This document shows, in pieces, positions 25,753 to 35,123 of a stretch of 64,000 bases of DNA; within the stretch, counting starts at the first letter, position 1; each line of letters starts with the position of its first letter. This DNA comes from Olivibacter oleidegradans (GTDB taxonomy: Bacteria > Bacteroidota > Bacteroidia > Sphingobacteriales > Sphingobacteriaceae), in contig NZ_JBHLWO010000005.1 of assembly GCF_042432805.1 (NCBI RefSeq), forward strand, positions 1-64,000, written 5' to 3'. The notes beneath the pieces were generated by a model. The model did no database searches, was not told the origin of the DNA, and saw only the letters and a program-made list of their open reading frames with translations. The position numbers and the translations under genes were made by a program.

Positions 25753-26724
25753 TTAAGCAAGCAGCTCTTTTATTTTCTTCTCGTCTTCTGCCAATTGCGC
25801 CGTCATTGCCTCAATACTATCAAATTTATGATCGTGACGCACAAAGTGTAAAAATTGTATTTGAAGCGTTTTGCCATATAAATCTTCGTTAAGATCAAAA
25901 AAATTGATCTCTATACTTCGGTTGACACCTCTTACAGTGGGTCGTGTTCCGATATATCCCATACCTTTTAACGTAGGGCCTTTTTTTGCCGGTATATATT
26001 CTCCCGTAGTCATCTCCGCATGTTCAATAAGGGTTGCCTGTACTGCGTAAATACCATAAGCAGGAATTAATTTGTAGCTTTCCGGAACTTCGATATTAGC
26101 GGTGGGGTATCCAATGGTTCTGCCTAGCTGCTGTCCTTTAACCACTTTTCCTGTAATGTGGAAAGGATAACCTAAGTACTTGTTGGCAGTGGCAATTTCG
26201 CCAATAATGAGTGCTTCGCGTATTTTCGTCGATGAGACAGCCACATCATTGATGTCTTGCTCCGGTATCTCTTGTACCGAATAATGGTACTGTTCTGCAT
26301 ATTTTAGCAAATCGACCAGTGATCCTTTGCGGTCCTTCCCAAAATGATGATCATAACCGATAATGATCCGTTTAGTGCCGATTTTACTGACCAGAATTTC
26401 GCGAATATATTCTTCTGCCGATTGATTGGAAAAATCCCGTGTAAACGGCGTGATAATCAGGTGATCGATTCCACTTTCGGCTAGTCGATCGGCTTTTTCC
26501 TCAATGGTGTTTATAAGACGCAAGCTATCATCATCCGGATGCAAGATCATCCTTGGATGAGGAAAAAAGGTAAGAAGTACCGTTTCTCCGTTTATCTTTT
26601 GCGCATATTCTCTTAAACTGCTTATAATTTTCTGATGTCCTATATGAACGCCATCAAAGGTTCCAATCGTCACCACTGCATTGTCCAATGGTATAAAATC
26701 TTCAATGTTTCTATATATTTTCAT
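25753..26724 (-). CDS. ribF: Bifunctional riboflavin kinase / FAD synthetase
   Basis: Makes FMN from riboflavin and FAD from FMN. The 323-residue protein has the nucleotidyltransferase motif TIGTFDGVHIGHQ (about 20-32) and a C-terminal riboflavin kinase domain with GRTIGYPTANIEV (about 205-217). Start set at the ATG 26724, since the frame's earlier codon at 26730 is TTG. It lies 236 bases from truB on the same strand; that gap shows no FMN riboswitch and no other gene. Confidence 0.96.
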   Translation of the reverse strand: MKIYRNIEDFIPLDNAVVTIGTFDGVHIGHQKIISSLREYAQKINGETVLLTFFPHPRMILHPDDDSLRLINTIEEKADRLAESGIDHLIITPFTRDFSNQSAEEYIREILVSKIGTKRIIIGYDHHFGKDRKGSLVDLLKYAEQYHYSVQEIPEQDINDVAVSSTKIREALIIGEIATANKYLGYPFHITGKVVKGQQLGRTIGYPTANIEVPESYKLIPAYGIYAVQATLIEHAEMTTGEYIPAKKGPTLKGMGYIGTRPTVRGVNRSIEINFFDLNEDLYGKTLQIQFLHFVRHDHKFDSIEAMTAQLAEDEKKIKELLA

Positions 26725-26966
26725 CCGCAATAAATTGTTTTTTTATCATGAATCTGCTGTTTACCTCATAAGCATTCTACTTTAGCAGCAAATAATCATA
26801 CTAATCTTTGTTCCAAAGCCATTCCTAAACCCTTATTTGCAATATATCACGCTTTGTGCTCTCCACTGTTTCTGCCTATAGAAAATCTTATGAGATAATT
26901 TTATGTACCTTTCTTCCAAGATACGTATTTATTCTAAAAGTGATAATGTATTGAGGTTAAGGTTTT

Positions 26967-27716
26967 TTATGAATGTTCTCCTTCGTCATTTATTAATAGA
27001 CCTTGTTCTTTCAAAGACCGAATATGATCGGACAGCTCCAAAACATTCCAGGCATCTCTGACATGAAAATTACCGCTGCGAGTTCTTCTCAATTCACTCA
27101 GATAGGCACCGGCGCCCACTGCTTTTCCAAAGTCATGTGCCAACGATCGAATGTAAGTTCCTTTGCTGCAAACGACTCTGAAGTTAACTTCCGGAAGAGC
27201 AATGCGGGTTAATTCGAACTCATAGATCGTTACACGACGAGGTTTTAGTTCAACGGACTCGCCTCGTCTGGCTTTTTCGTATAATCTTTCGCCTTGCATT
27301 TTTACAGCCGAATGTACCGGCGGATATTGTTCAATAGCACCGACGAATGTTAGTGAGGCGCGAAGTAGATCTTGTTCCGTAAGATTTGTGATATCAAAAA
27401 AGCTATCCGGAATTGTTTCTAAGTCATAAGACGGTGTTGTTGCCCCGAGTGTGAAGGTTCCTATGTATTCTTTTTCCTGCGCTTGAAGCTCATCAATAGT
27501 TTTAGTGCGTTTGCCGGTACAAACAATAAGTAAACCTGTAGCCAGCGGATCGAGTGTGCCTGCATGGCCTACTTTCAATTTCAAAGGCTTTAAAGCATTA
27601 CGGATCTTTCCCACTACGTCAAAACTGGTCCATTTGTAAGGCTTATCGATCAGTAAAACCTCACCGGCGGTGAAATCGAAACGAGGGAAAATCGGCTTTT
27701 CTTTTTCGTCTTCCAT
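26967..27716 (-). CDS. truB: tRNA pseudouridine(55) synthase TruB
   Basis: Isomerises U55 in the T loop of tRNAs. The 249-residue protein has the catalytic Asp56 in HAGTLDPLATG, the nearby GKRTK motif, and CSKGTYIRSLAHDFG. Length is typical for Bacteroidota, without a large C-terminal PUA domain. Its ATG overlaps the uppP stop codon by one base (TAATG), showing translational coupling. Confidence 0.97.
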   Translation of the reverse strand: MEDEKEKPIFPRFDFTAGEVLLIDKPYKWTSFDVVGKIRNALKPLKLKVGHAGTLDPLATGLLIVCTGKRTKTIDELQAQEKEYIGTFTLGATTPSYDLETIPDSFFDITNLTEQDLLRASLTFVGAIEQYPPVHSAVKMQGERLYEKARRGESVELKPRRVTIYEFELTRIALPEVNFRVVCSKGTYIRSLAHDFGKAVGAGAYLSELRRTRSGNFHVRDAWNVLELSDHIRSLKEQGLLINDEGEHS

Positions 27717-28510
27717 TAAAGCACCGATAAGCTGTGACCGCTTAAAAGCATCACGATAATAATCCCACCTACTATAATTCTATACCATCCAAAAGCTTTG
27801 AATCCGTATTTCGTAACGTAACCAATGAAGCTTTTAATGGCTATGATGGCTACGATGAAACCCACCAAGTTACCTATAAAAAGGATATTATATTGGTCTG
27901 CGGTAAACTGGTTGCCATCTTTGTAGAAGTCGAGCAGTTTTTTTGCCGTCGCGCCAAACATAGTCGGCACGGCTAAAAAGAAAGAAAATTCAGCTGCGGC
28001 TTTCCTTGAAAGTTTCTGCGCCATACCGCCAACAATGGTTGCTCCCGAGCGAGAAGTGCCTGGTATCATTGCTAGACACTGAAAAAAGCCAATTTTCAGG
28101 GCGGTAGCGTAAGAAATGTTGTCTGAGTTATCAATGCGAGGTGCATTAAACCATTTATCGACGAATAGGAGCACAATGCCGCCTAAAACTAAGGTGATTG
28201 CCACCGTCATTGGGCTCTCTAGCATATTGTCTATTTCGTCGCTAAATAATAAGCCAAAAATGGCTGCCGGAATAAAAGCAACAAATAGTTTTAAATAAAA
28301 AGACCACGAACGAAAAAATCGCTTAAAATAAAGAATCACAACCGAGAGGATGGTGCCTAGTTGAATAGCTACTGTAAACAGTTTAACGAAGGCAGATGGT
28401 TCGATGCCCATTAAGGCGGTTGCGATGATTAGGTGGCCGGTGGATGAAACAGGTAAGAATTCGGTTAGCCCTTCTACGATGGCTAAAATAATCGCTTCTA
28501 TTAAAGTCAT
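27716..28510 (-). CDS. uppP: Undecaprenyl-diphosphate phosphatase
   Basis: Dephosphorylates undecaprenyl pyrophosphate, recycling the lipid carrier for peptidoglycan and polysaccharide synthesis, and confers bacitracin tolerance. The 264-residue multi-pass protein has both family motifs: EGLTEFLPVSSTGHL (about 14-28) and PGTSRSGAT (about 156-164). It starts 9 bases after the DUF3098 gene and overlaps truB by one base, within the ftsX-DUF3098-uppP-truB group. Confidence 0.97.
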   Translation of the reverse strand: MTLIEAIILAIVEGLTEFLPVSSTGHLIIATALMGIEPSAFVKLFTVAIQLGTILSVVILYFKRFFRSWSFYLKLFVAFIPAAIFGLLFSDEIDNMLESPMTVAITLVLGGIVLLFVDKWFNAPRIDNSDNISYATALKIGFFQCLAMIPGTSRSGATIVGGMAQKLSRKAAAEFSFFLAVPTMFGATAKKLLDFYKDGNQFTADQYNILFIGNLVGFIVAIIAIKSFIGYVTKYGFKAFGWYRIIVGGIIIVMLLSGHSLSVL

Positions 28511-28519
28511 CTATTGGTG

Positions 28520-28753
28520 TTATTTAGTAGGGTTCTTTAATATTGCTACAATGCCAAGAGCAAAGCCTGCGACAACCACAATCGGCGCTAAAGTTATTTT
28601 AGTGAAACTGTAAATATCTGTTTTACCGGCCATCAAAATAAAGCCAATGATAACAATGGCAATACTTAATAACATTAATTGGTAGTTCAATTTACCGAAA
28701 ACAAAGTTTGACTTTTGTTCGCCTTGAGCTACTTTCTTTTTTTCTTGCGGCAT
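28520..28753 (-). CDS. DUF3098 small membrane protein
   Basis: A 77-residue protein with a charged N-terminus (residues 1-15), a first membrane helix at about 26-43 and a second at about 52-70. The NFVFGKLNYQLMLLSIAIVIIGF-type sequence is the DUF3098 family, found next to ftsX and uppP in Bacteroidota. Function is unknown; a link to FtsX or cell-wall growth is inferred from position only. Confidence 0.88.
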   Translation of the reverse strand: MPQEKKKVAQGEQKSNFVFGKLNYQLMLLSIAIVIIGFILMAGKTDIYSFTKITLAPIVVVAGFALGIVAILKNPTK

Positions 28754-28782
28754 AATGCTAAATTTAATTAAGTGAATGTATA

Positions 28783-29661
28783 TTACCGATAGAGATCATT
28801 TATTCGGAGACGTAAATACTTGCTTACTGCAAAATAAGTGCTGGCCCCCGAGATCAGAATGCCTAAACAGATTACACCTATGAAAATGAGGGCAAATTCA
28901 AAATAGTTACGTAAAATAACAATTTCAGGAATTTGCTCTTGCGCAAAATACAATGTCAGCAATAGTAGAATGATTGCAATCAGAGCACCCAAAAGGCCAT
29001 GAAGAATACCATAGCCTAAAAATGGACGGCGAATGAAGCCCTTTGTTGCTCCCACCATTTGCATACTTTTTATCAAAAAGCGTTGTGAATAGATTGCCAG
29101 CCTTATGGTGTTATTGATTAATGCGACGGCAATAATCAATAAGATAGCTGCGAAGGCAAGTATGATAAGACCAATGACACGAATGTTTTTGTTGACCATA
29201 TCGATCAGCGAGTCTTGATAAACAACCTCTTTGACCATGCTGTTGCTAGATACCTGCTTTGTAAAGGTCTCTACACCTGCTTTATTTGCATAATCCGCTT
29301 TGAGATAGACGTCAATGGACGATAACAGTGGGTTATAACCCAGAAACTTAACAAAATCTTCGCCCAAGTCATTTTGAAGATTTCTAGCTGCTAATTCTTT
29401 GCTAACATATTGTGTGCGAAGCACCGCAGGATTTCCATCCAGCTCTTTTTGTAGACTAAGAATATCGGCTTCTGTTACCCCGTCATTAACAATGATGTTA
29501 AGTACGATATTTTCCTTAACATAATTGGAAAGATTTTTAGCATGAACGAGGATCAACCCTAATAGTCCGGTCATGAGTAATACCAGAGCAATACTAATAA
29601 CCGTGGATATGTAGACGGATTTTGTTTTTCTGGATGACGCACTTACTTCAAATTCTTCCAT
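28783..29661 (-). CDS. ftsX: Cell division ABC transporter permease FtsX
   Basis: Membrane partner of the ATPase FtsE, which controls peptidoglycan hydrolases at the septum. The 292-residue protein has the FtsX layout: first helix at about 19-43, a periplasmic domain of roughly 115 residues (with LQKELDGNPAVLRTQYVSKE), then three helices. The cytoplasmic loop has MVGATKGFIRRPFL, a conserved FtsX element. It is the first gene of the minus-strand group. ftsE is not adjacent, which is usual in Bacteroidota. Confidence 0.94.
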   Translation of the reverse strand: MEEFEVSASSRKTKSVYISTVISIALVLLMTGLLGLILVHAKNLSNYVKENIVLNIIVNDGVTEADILSLQKELDGNPAVLRTQYVSKELAARNLQNDLGEDFVKFLGYNPLLSSIDVYLKADYANKAGVETFTKQVSSNSMVKEVVYQDSLIDMVNKNIRVIGLIILAFAAILLIIAVALINNTIRLAIYSQRFLIKSMQMVGATKGFIRRPFLGYGILHGLLGALIAIILLLLTLYFAQEQIPEIVILRNYFEFALIFIGVICLGILISGASTYFAVSKYLRLRINDLYR

Positions 29662-29693
29662 ATGCTACTATTTGAAATGCGAAATTAATAATT

Positions 29694-29728
29694 AGATATG
29701 AGATATAGGACATGAGATGTGAGATTTT
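29694..29728. repeat. Five degenerate 7-base tandem repeats
   Basis: Consecutive heptamers AGATATG, AGATATA, GGACATG, AGATGTG and AGATTTT lie between the divergent ftsX and leuS starts. The period of seven matches the repeat before the OsmC gene, though the unit sequence differs. Confidence 0.75.
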
Positions 29729-29763
29729 TCGTACTTTCGCAAGTCATACTGTAATGTGTTATA

Positions 29764-32547
29764 ATGGACTATCAATTTAAGACTATAGAGAAAAAGTGGC
29801 AGCAGTTTTGGGCTTCCAATCAAACATTTAAAGTTAATAATACGTCAGATAAGCCAAAATATTATGTGTTAGACATGTTTCCTTATCCTTCAGGAGCCGG
29901 GCTTCATGTTGGTCATCCACTCGGATACATAGCCTCCGATGTTTTTTCGCGATATAAGAGATTACGTGGATATAACGTGTTACATCCCATGGGATATGAT
30001 TCATTTGGGTTGCCGGCTGAACAATACGCTATTCAAACCGGTCAGCATCCCGCAATAACCACTGAAACCAACATAAAGCGTTATAGGGAGCAGTTAGATA
30101 ACATTGGTTTTTCATTTGATTGGAGCAGGGAGATACGAACCAGCGATCCATCTTATTATAAATGGACACAATGGATTTTTATGCAGCTCTTCAACTCATT
30201 CTATAACACGGATAGCGATAAGGCTGAATCTGTTGACCAATTGATCTGGATTTTTGAAACCAAAGGGAGCAAGGGGATAGAAGCAGTATGTGATGAAGAT
30301 GTCCTCGAATTTACAGCCGAGGAATGGCACCATTTTTCTGAAGAGCAAAAGGAGACCGAGTTGTTAAAATATCGTCTAGCTTATTTGCGCGAGAGCACCG
30401 TCAATTGGTGCCCGGCCTTAGGTACTGTCTTGGCAAACGATGAAGTGAAAGATGGGGTATCAGAGCGTGGTGGTTATCCGGTGATTCAGAAGAAGATGAT
30501 GCAGTGGAGTATGCGAATTACTGCTTATGCAGAACGATTACTGCAGGGGCTGGACACCGTTGATTGGCCCGAGCCGTTAGTAGAGATGCAGCGCAATTGG
30601 ATAGGAAAAAGTATAGGAGCAAGTGTAAAATTTGCCTTAGCGGATGGGAGCGATTCCATTGAAGTGTTTACCACACGAGTTGATACGATATATGGCGTAA
30701 GTTTTCTGGTATTAGCGCCCGAGCATGATTTAGTTCCGATCATTACAACGAACGTACAGCGGGCACAGGTCGAAAATTATATAGAACAGACCAAAAAGAA
30801 ATCCGAGCGTGACAGAATGGCCGATACCAAAACCGTTACCGGTGCATTCACAGGTAGTTATGCGATGCATCCTTTGACAGGCAAGCAGGTGCCGATTTGG
30901 ATTGCCGATTATGTGTTAGCTGGTTATGGTACCGGTGCCGTCATGGCTGTGCCTTCGGGGGATCAACGTGATTACCTGTTCGCAAAGCAATTTCATTTAC
31001 CTATTATCAAAATTCTTGATATACAAGAAATAGATGAGGAGGCCGATAGTCGGAAGGAGGGTGTTTATATTAACTCCGAATTAATTAATGGTTTATCTTA
31101 TCAAGAAGCGGTTTCGAAGCTAGTATCTGTACTCGAAGAACGTGGTATCGGAAAAGCCAAAGTCAATTATAGGATGCGCGATGCGATTTTTGGTAGACAA
31201 CGTTACTGGGGTGAACCGGTGCCTGTTTATTTTAAAGATGGATTGCCTAAACTAATCAAAGAAAACGAGCTCCCGTTGTTATTGCCGGAAGTGGATAAAT
31301 ATCTGCCTACAGAAAGCGGCGAACCGCCTTTGGGACGTGCAACGAATTGGAAATATCAGGGGGGATATGAGTACGAACTTAGTACAATGCCCGGATGGGC
31401 AGGATCTAGCTGGTACTGGTATCGTTATATGGATTCGCACAATTCGGAAGCGTTTGCCTCAAAAGAGGCTATTGATTATTGGCAGGCCGTTGATCTATAT
31501 ATTGGCGGTTCAGAGCATGCTACCGGACATTTGCTATACAGCCGCTTCTGGAATAAGTTTTTGAAAGACATTGGAAAGGTAAAGGAAGAAGAACCCTTCA
31601 AAAAACTGATCAATCAGGGGATGATACAAGGACGCTCCAATTTTGTGTACCGTGTATTGGATGAGCATGGAGCGGGCACTAATACTTTCGTTTCTTTAGG
31701 CCTGAAAGATCAATACAAAACGACTGCACTTCACGTTGACGTTAATATCGTGAACAACGATATTCTACATCTAGAAAAGTTCAGGCTATCCAGACCCGAA
31801 TATGCAGAAGCTAAGTTTATTTTAGAGGACGGCAAATATGTCTGTGGACATGAGGTAGAAAAGATGTCCAAGTCCAAGTTTAACGTCGTTAATCCGGATG
31901 ATATAATAGAGCAATATGGCGCTGATACCTTACGCATGTATGAGATGTTTTTGGGCCCTTTAGAGCAAAGTAAACCTTGGAACACAAACGGTATTGAAGG
32001 CGTTCACAAATTTCTTCGTAAATTTTGGCGCTTGTTCCATGACGCATCTTCAAATTTTTCCGTATCGGATGAAATACCGACAAAGGCAGAGCTTAAGTCC
32101 TTACATAAGATTATCCGTAAGGTGGAAGATGATATCGAACGATTCTCTTTTAATACTTCGGTTTCGAGTTTCATGATTTGCGTAAATGAGTTGACTGATT
32201 TGAGGTGTAATAAGCGAGCTATTCTGCAGGATTTGGTAATTGTGTTATCACCCTACGCACCCCATATCTGCGAAGAACTATGGGTGCTTCTTGGAAATGA
32301 ACCGGGCTCCTTGTCTTACACTTCTTACCCTGTTTTCAACCCGGATTATTTAATAGAGGATGAGTTTGAATACCCTATATCGTTTAACGGTAAAATGCGA
32401 CTAAAACTCAATCTATCGCTGAGCCTTGAGGGGATCGAGATCGAACAAGCTGTATTAGCGAACGAAGATGTGCAGCGTTACCTTGATGGTAAAACACCTA
32501 AGAAGGTGATCGTTGTCAAGGGGAAGATCGTAAATATCGTTGTTTAA
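29764..32547 (+). CDS. leuS: Leucyl-tRNA synthetase
   Basis: Charges tRNA-Leu. The 927-residue class I synthetase has the HVGH motif at 48-51 and KMSKS at 700-704. An editing (CP1) domain lies between about 220 and 420 with the threonine-rich VFTTRVDTIYGV. Two insertions of the Bacteroidota type are visible: about residues 155-210 and about 625-690, just before KMSKS. Divergent from ftsX; an inverted repeat follows the stop. Confidence 0.98.
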   Translation: MDYQFKTIEKKWQQFWASNQTFKVNNTSDKPKYYVLDMFPYPSGAGLHVGHPLGYIASDVFSRYKRLRGYNVLHPMGYDSFGLPAEQYAIQTGQHPAITTETNIKRYREQLDNIGFSFDWSREIRTSDPSYYKWTQWIFMQLFNSFYNTDSDKAESVDQLIWIFETKGSKGIEAVCDEDVLEFTAEEWHHFSEEQKETELLKYRLAYLRESTVNWCPALGTVLANDEVKDGVSERGGYPVIQKKMMQWSMRITAYAERLLQGLDTVDWPEPLVEMQRNWIGKSIGASVKFALADGSDSIEVFTTRVDTIYGVSFLVLAPEHDLVPIITTNVQRAQVENYIEQTKKKSERDRMADTKTVTGAFTGSYAMHPLTGKQVPIWIADYVLAGYGTGAVMAVPSGDQRDYLFAKQFHLPIIKILDIQEIDEEADSRKEGVYINSELINGLSYQEAVSKLVSVLEERGIGKAKVNYRMRDAIFGRQRYWGEPVPVYFKDGLPKLIKENELPLLLPEVDKYLPTESGEPPLGRATNWKYQGGYEYELSTMPGWAGSSWYWYRYMDSHNSEAFASKEAIDYWQAVDLYIGGSEHATGHLLYSRFWNKFLKDIGKVKEEEPFKKLINQGMIQGRSNFVYRVLDEHGAGTNTFVSLGLKDQYKTTALHVDVNIVNNDILHLEKFRLSRPEYAEAKFILEDGKYVCGHEVEKMSKSKFNVVNPDDIIEQYGADTLRMYEMFLGPLEQSKPWNTNGIEGVHKFLRKFWRLFHDASSNFSVSDEIPTKAELKSLHKIIRKVEDDIERFSFNTSVSSFMICVNELTDLRCNKRAILQDLVIVLSPYAPHICEELWVLLGNEPGSLSYTSYPVFNPDYLIEDEFEYPISFNGKMRLKLNLSLSLEGIEIEQAVLANEDVQRYLDGKTPKKVIVVKGKIVNIVV

Positions 32548-32565
32548 GTCGCTTTTGGTTGTCGG

Positions 32566-32608
32566 AAATCGGCTTTCTGCTTTATTCATTATCGCTGAAA
32601 GCCGATTT
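32566..32608. terminator. Bidirectional hairpin between leuS and DUF1338 gene
   Basis: AAATCGGCTTTC (32566-32577) pairs with GAAAGCCGATTT (32597-32608), a perfect 12-bp stem. It lies between two convergent genes, with T-rich sequence after it on the plus strand, and can serve both. Confidence 0.75.
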
Positions 32609-32621
32609 TCAAAAGCTGATC

Positions 32622-33524
32622 TTAATCGCCTTTTGTTTGGGAACTATAGGTGCTTTCAAATATTTTATCTGCGTTATTGGCTTCAAAACCGTCTCGACGA
32701 TGCTGCCTTTTTATTTGTTCTTTTGCTAGGTGAACGTAAGCAGGCAATACCTTTCTTTCCGCAAATTCGACATAAGAACCCGATATATGTTGTTTTTCTC
32801 CATCGGCAAAAGTGGCCTCAATCATTTCGGCCACGGTAGCACTTTGAAGTAAGCCTCCATCAGGACTTACCTTAATTTTACCACCGGAGGTATTTAACTT
32901 GAAACCATGTTTTTCGAGAAAGTTATTGAAAAGCGCGATATCATTAAATCCTTCTTTCAGATTGTGAATACTGATTGTAAAGTGATTTAAATAATAGCGG
33001 TTGTAAATAACCCATGAAGCATATTCACTTTCTTCGGCCAAAATATTGTAATCTTCCAGCGATGGTATTCTCCATAAGGGGCTGTGAAGAAAACGGTCGA
33101 CTTCCATCGCATTATCAAGATCCAGTTTGTCCACCGGATCGGATGTTACTTCATCGGTATAGCTTTTGATAATATCTTGGGCTTTTTGAGAAAGATCGCT
33201 CACGCGAAGCTCACTCACAAAAATTCGGGGATATCGGTCGGCAGGAGGTGCATACCAATAAGCATCTAACTTCTTTCCGGGGAAATTATAATAATCGCGC
33301 TTTTCATAACCATAATGCAGAAAGATTTTCTCAAAAGATTTTATACCTAATTGGGATACTCCCATGGTCCTAAAAGCGATATGGTCATTTTCGATCTCAT
33401 CTGGATGTTGAATAATGCCATCTTGCAGCATCGCTTGGATAATGGCACCGACATCCGGAACACGTTGTTTATAACGGGTCATTAAACCGTCCAAAACGTT
33501 GTTTAATGTTTCTATGCGGCTCAT
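32622..33524 (-). CDS. DUF1338 protein, 2-oxoadipate dioxygenase/decarboxylase-like
   Basis: A 300-residue metal-dependent VOC-superfamily protein. Likely ligands appear in NDHIAFRTMG (His), LNHFTISIHNL (His) and GSYVEFAERKV (Glu), the His-His-Glu set described for HglS, which converts 2-oxoadipate to 2-hydroxyglutarate in lysine breakdown. Start set at the ATG 33524; the open frame runs further to 33608, but that would overlap the upstream acetyltransferase gene. It is shorter than HglS itself, and no other lysine-degradation gene is nearby, so the substrate is uncertain. Confidence 0.85.
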   Translation of the reverse strand: MSRIETLNNVLDGLMTRYKQRVPDVGAIIQAMLQDGIIQHPDEIENDHIAFRTMGVSQLGIKSFEKIFLHYGYEKRDYYNFPGKKLDAYWYAPPADRYPRIFVSELRVSDLSQKAQDIIKSYTDEVTSDPVDKLDLDNAMEVDRFLHSPLWRIPSLEDYNILAEESEYASWVIYNRYYLNHFTISIHNLKEGFNDIALFNNFLEKHGFKLNTSGGKIKVSPDGGLLQSATVAEMIEATFADGEKQHISGSYVEFAERKVLPAYVHLAKEQIKRQHRRDGFEANNADKIFESTYSSQTKGD

Positions 33525-33571
33525 AATAGTAGCTTTATCTACAGTAAAGATACAAAAAACACCGGAATTTG

Positions 33572-34069
33572 TTAGTTGGCGGCAAGCACCAGCTCTTTTA
33601 CCATCCATACATTACAGGCATAATGCCCGGAATTGCCAAGTGCGTGAGGCAATGAAGAGAAACCCATTTTTTTGTACATGCTTATTGCTGTTTCAAATTG
33701 AGGGAAAGACTCCAAGTAGAGATGGGTATAACCTAAGTCGACAGCTTTCTCCAAGCACCGATTAATGAGTGTTTTACCCAAACCTTTACCTCTACTTTTA
33801 TTAGACAGATACAGTTTGACAAGCTCTGCGTAGCCTGTTGGTAAATTGGCTGTCGGATAAATACCACAACCACCTAAAACCTCCCCATCCTCTTCTACTA
33901 CATAATAAATACTTCTTGGTTGCTGGAAAAGTGTATACAGATTGTCGGTTGTCGGATCTGTATATACGGTTCCTTCTTTTGGGATATGGTGTTCTTCTAA
34001 GGAAGTTCTCAGAATCTGCGCTAAAATCTGATTATCGTTCTGACGGATTGTTCTAATTACAATACTCAT
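33572..34069 (-). CDS. GNAT-family N-acetyltransferase
   Basis: A 165-residue acetyltransferase. The acetyl-CoA binding loop follows the Q/R-x-x-G-x-G/A pattern as SRGKGLGKTLI (about 92-102), with LYLSNKSRGKG before it and a LYLESFPQFETAISMYKKMGF C-terminal part. Substrate unknown. It starts 3 bases after the MarR stop and is followed by the DUF1338 gene 47 bases later, so all four minus-strand genes here may share a transcript. Confidence 0.92.
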   Translation of the reverse strand: MSIVIRTIRQNDNQILAQILRTSLEEHHIPKEGTVYTDPTTDNLYTLFQQPRSIYYVVEEDGEVLGGCGIYPTANLPTGYAELVKLYLSNKSRGKGLGKTLINRCLEKAVDLGYTHLYLESFPQFETAISMYKKMGFSSLPHALGNSGHYACNVWMVKELVLAAN

Positions 34070-34072
34070 AAA

Positions 34073-34561
34073 TTATTTGCTCTTGTTTTCTTTGATTAAT
34101 TCGGCTCTTTGATAGAAACCTTGTAGTTTTAGTTGGTACTCAACTTCGTCAATAGCTTTCATTAGGTTGTTAGACGTATTAGTAAGTTGTTCTAGGGCTT
34201 TAACCATTACATCCCAAATGGGCTGCATCTTTTCGACTAACGTTTCTCCTTCTCTGGTTAGGTATAAAAGCCTCTTCCTTTCATCATCTTTATCTTTCTT
34301 TGATTTTATCAGGTTTTTTTTCTCTAATTCTTTGAGAAGGCTGATAGTAGAGGGATGAGTATACCCAATTTCGTTGGCTATTTCCACTACGCTCAATATG
34401 GGCTTTTTATGGAGTGTGTAAATCACCGGAAACCATTTCGGTTCGAATTGGATACCATAGGATTCGTAAATTTTTAGTCCGTCTTTTCGCAGCTGATCAC
34501 TTAAGCGTTGTAGGCGTGTTGATATCGCTAAGAGGCCCGACTCGTCAATCACATTTGTCAT
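34073..34561 (-). CDS. MarR-family transcriptional regulator
   Basis: A 162-residue winged-helix regulator. The recognition helix lies in VVEIANEIGYTHPSTISLLKELEKKNLI (about 60-87) and the wing has KDDERKRLLYLT, both typical of MarR. Its start overlaps the end of the upstream acetyltransferase gene by 17 bases, so the two are co-translated. The promoter in front of that acetyltransferase holds palindromes between its -33 and -7 boxes, a good candidate for self-regulation. Confidence 0.93.
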   Translation of the reverse strand: MTNVIDESGLLAISTRLQRLSDQLRKDGLKIYESYGIQFEPKWFPVIYTLHKKPILSVVEIANEIGYTHPSTISLLKELEKKNLIKSKKDKDDERKRLLYLTREGETLVEKMQPIWDVMVKALEQLTNTSNNLMKAIDEVEYQLKLQGFYQRAELIKENKSK

Positions 34562-35054
34562 CGTTATTCAGAATTAGGTGAAAAAATACATCGTCTACTT
34601 CCATAATTGGAAAATGGGAAGGGAGTTGCACTTTTTCAATTTGCATGAAACCGTTCCGTTCATAAAAACGTAAGGCGGCTTTTAATGTATGAAAGGTACC
34701 TAAGTATAAATGGCTCATACCGGCCTTTTTGGCATAGCATATCAAATGTTCCAGTAATTTCTGCGCTAACCCTAATTCTCTTCCTCTATACTCCTTGCGG
34801 ACAAACATTTTTCGTATCACTCCGCCCTGTTCTGCTTCCATCTTTATTAAAGCGATAGTTCCCAAGAGCGTTCCTTGGTGTTTAATTCCCCAAAAAGCGC
34901 CACCCTTTTGTTGGTAATGTTTTTCTACATTCAATAAGTCTGGCTGATCTTCAATGGTTACAGGAACTTGATGTTCTTGCTGTTGTATCGGCAAGATAAG
35001 CCCGATGATTTCCGGGACATCGGCATTGTTTAAAAGTTCAATTTCAAAAGCCAT
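34545..35054 (-). CDS. GNAT-family N-acetyltransferase
   Basis: A 169-residue acetyltransferase with the CoA-binding segment RKEYRGRELGLAQKLL (about 92-107) and the LYLGTFHTLKAALRFYERNGF ending. Start at ATG 35054; the earlier TTG at 35069 overlaps the predicted -7 box. Transcription would begin only a few bases upstream, giving a nearly leaderless message. It is the first gene of the acetyltransferase/MarR group. Substrate unknown. Confidence 0.9.
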   Translation of the reverse strand: MAFEIELLNNADVPEIIGLILPIQQQEHQVPVTIEDQPDLLNVEKHYQQKGGAFWGIKHQGTLLGTIALIKMEAEQGGVIRKMFVRKEYRGRELGLAQKLLEHLICYAKKAGMSHLYLGTFHTLKAALRFYERNGFMQIEKVQLPSHFPIMEVDDVFFHLILNNDDKCD

Positions 35055-35066
35055 TTCTTTTTTTAG

Positions 35067-35098
35067 CAAAACTACGTAGTTAGCTACATATTTGCAAA
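35067..35098 (-). promoter_or_regulatory. Promoter with embedded palindromic operator
   Basis: On the minus strand TTTG (35098-35095) and TAGTTTTG (35074-35067) are separated by 20 bases, a near-ideal Bacteroidota promoter. AACTACGTAGTT (35070-35081) is a perfect 12-bp palindrome covering the upstream half of the -7 box, and GTAGTTAGCTAC (35076-35087) is a second inverted repeat overlapping it. The MarR protein encoded in this transcript is the likely binder. Confidence 0.65.
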
Positions 35099-35123
35099 TG
35101 CTAAAATTTATCAGATAGAATAT

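Noticed and set aside
26731..26966. Possible FMN riboswitch before ribF
   Set aside because: The conserved FMN element core sequences (AGGGTTCG and the matching GC-rich arms) are not present in the 236-base gap on the relevant strand.
33525..33608. N-terminal extension of the DUF1338 protein
   Set aside because: It overlaps the end of the upstream acetyltransferase gene and has cysteine-rich, non-family sequence.
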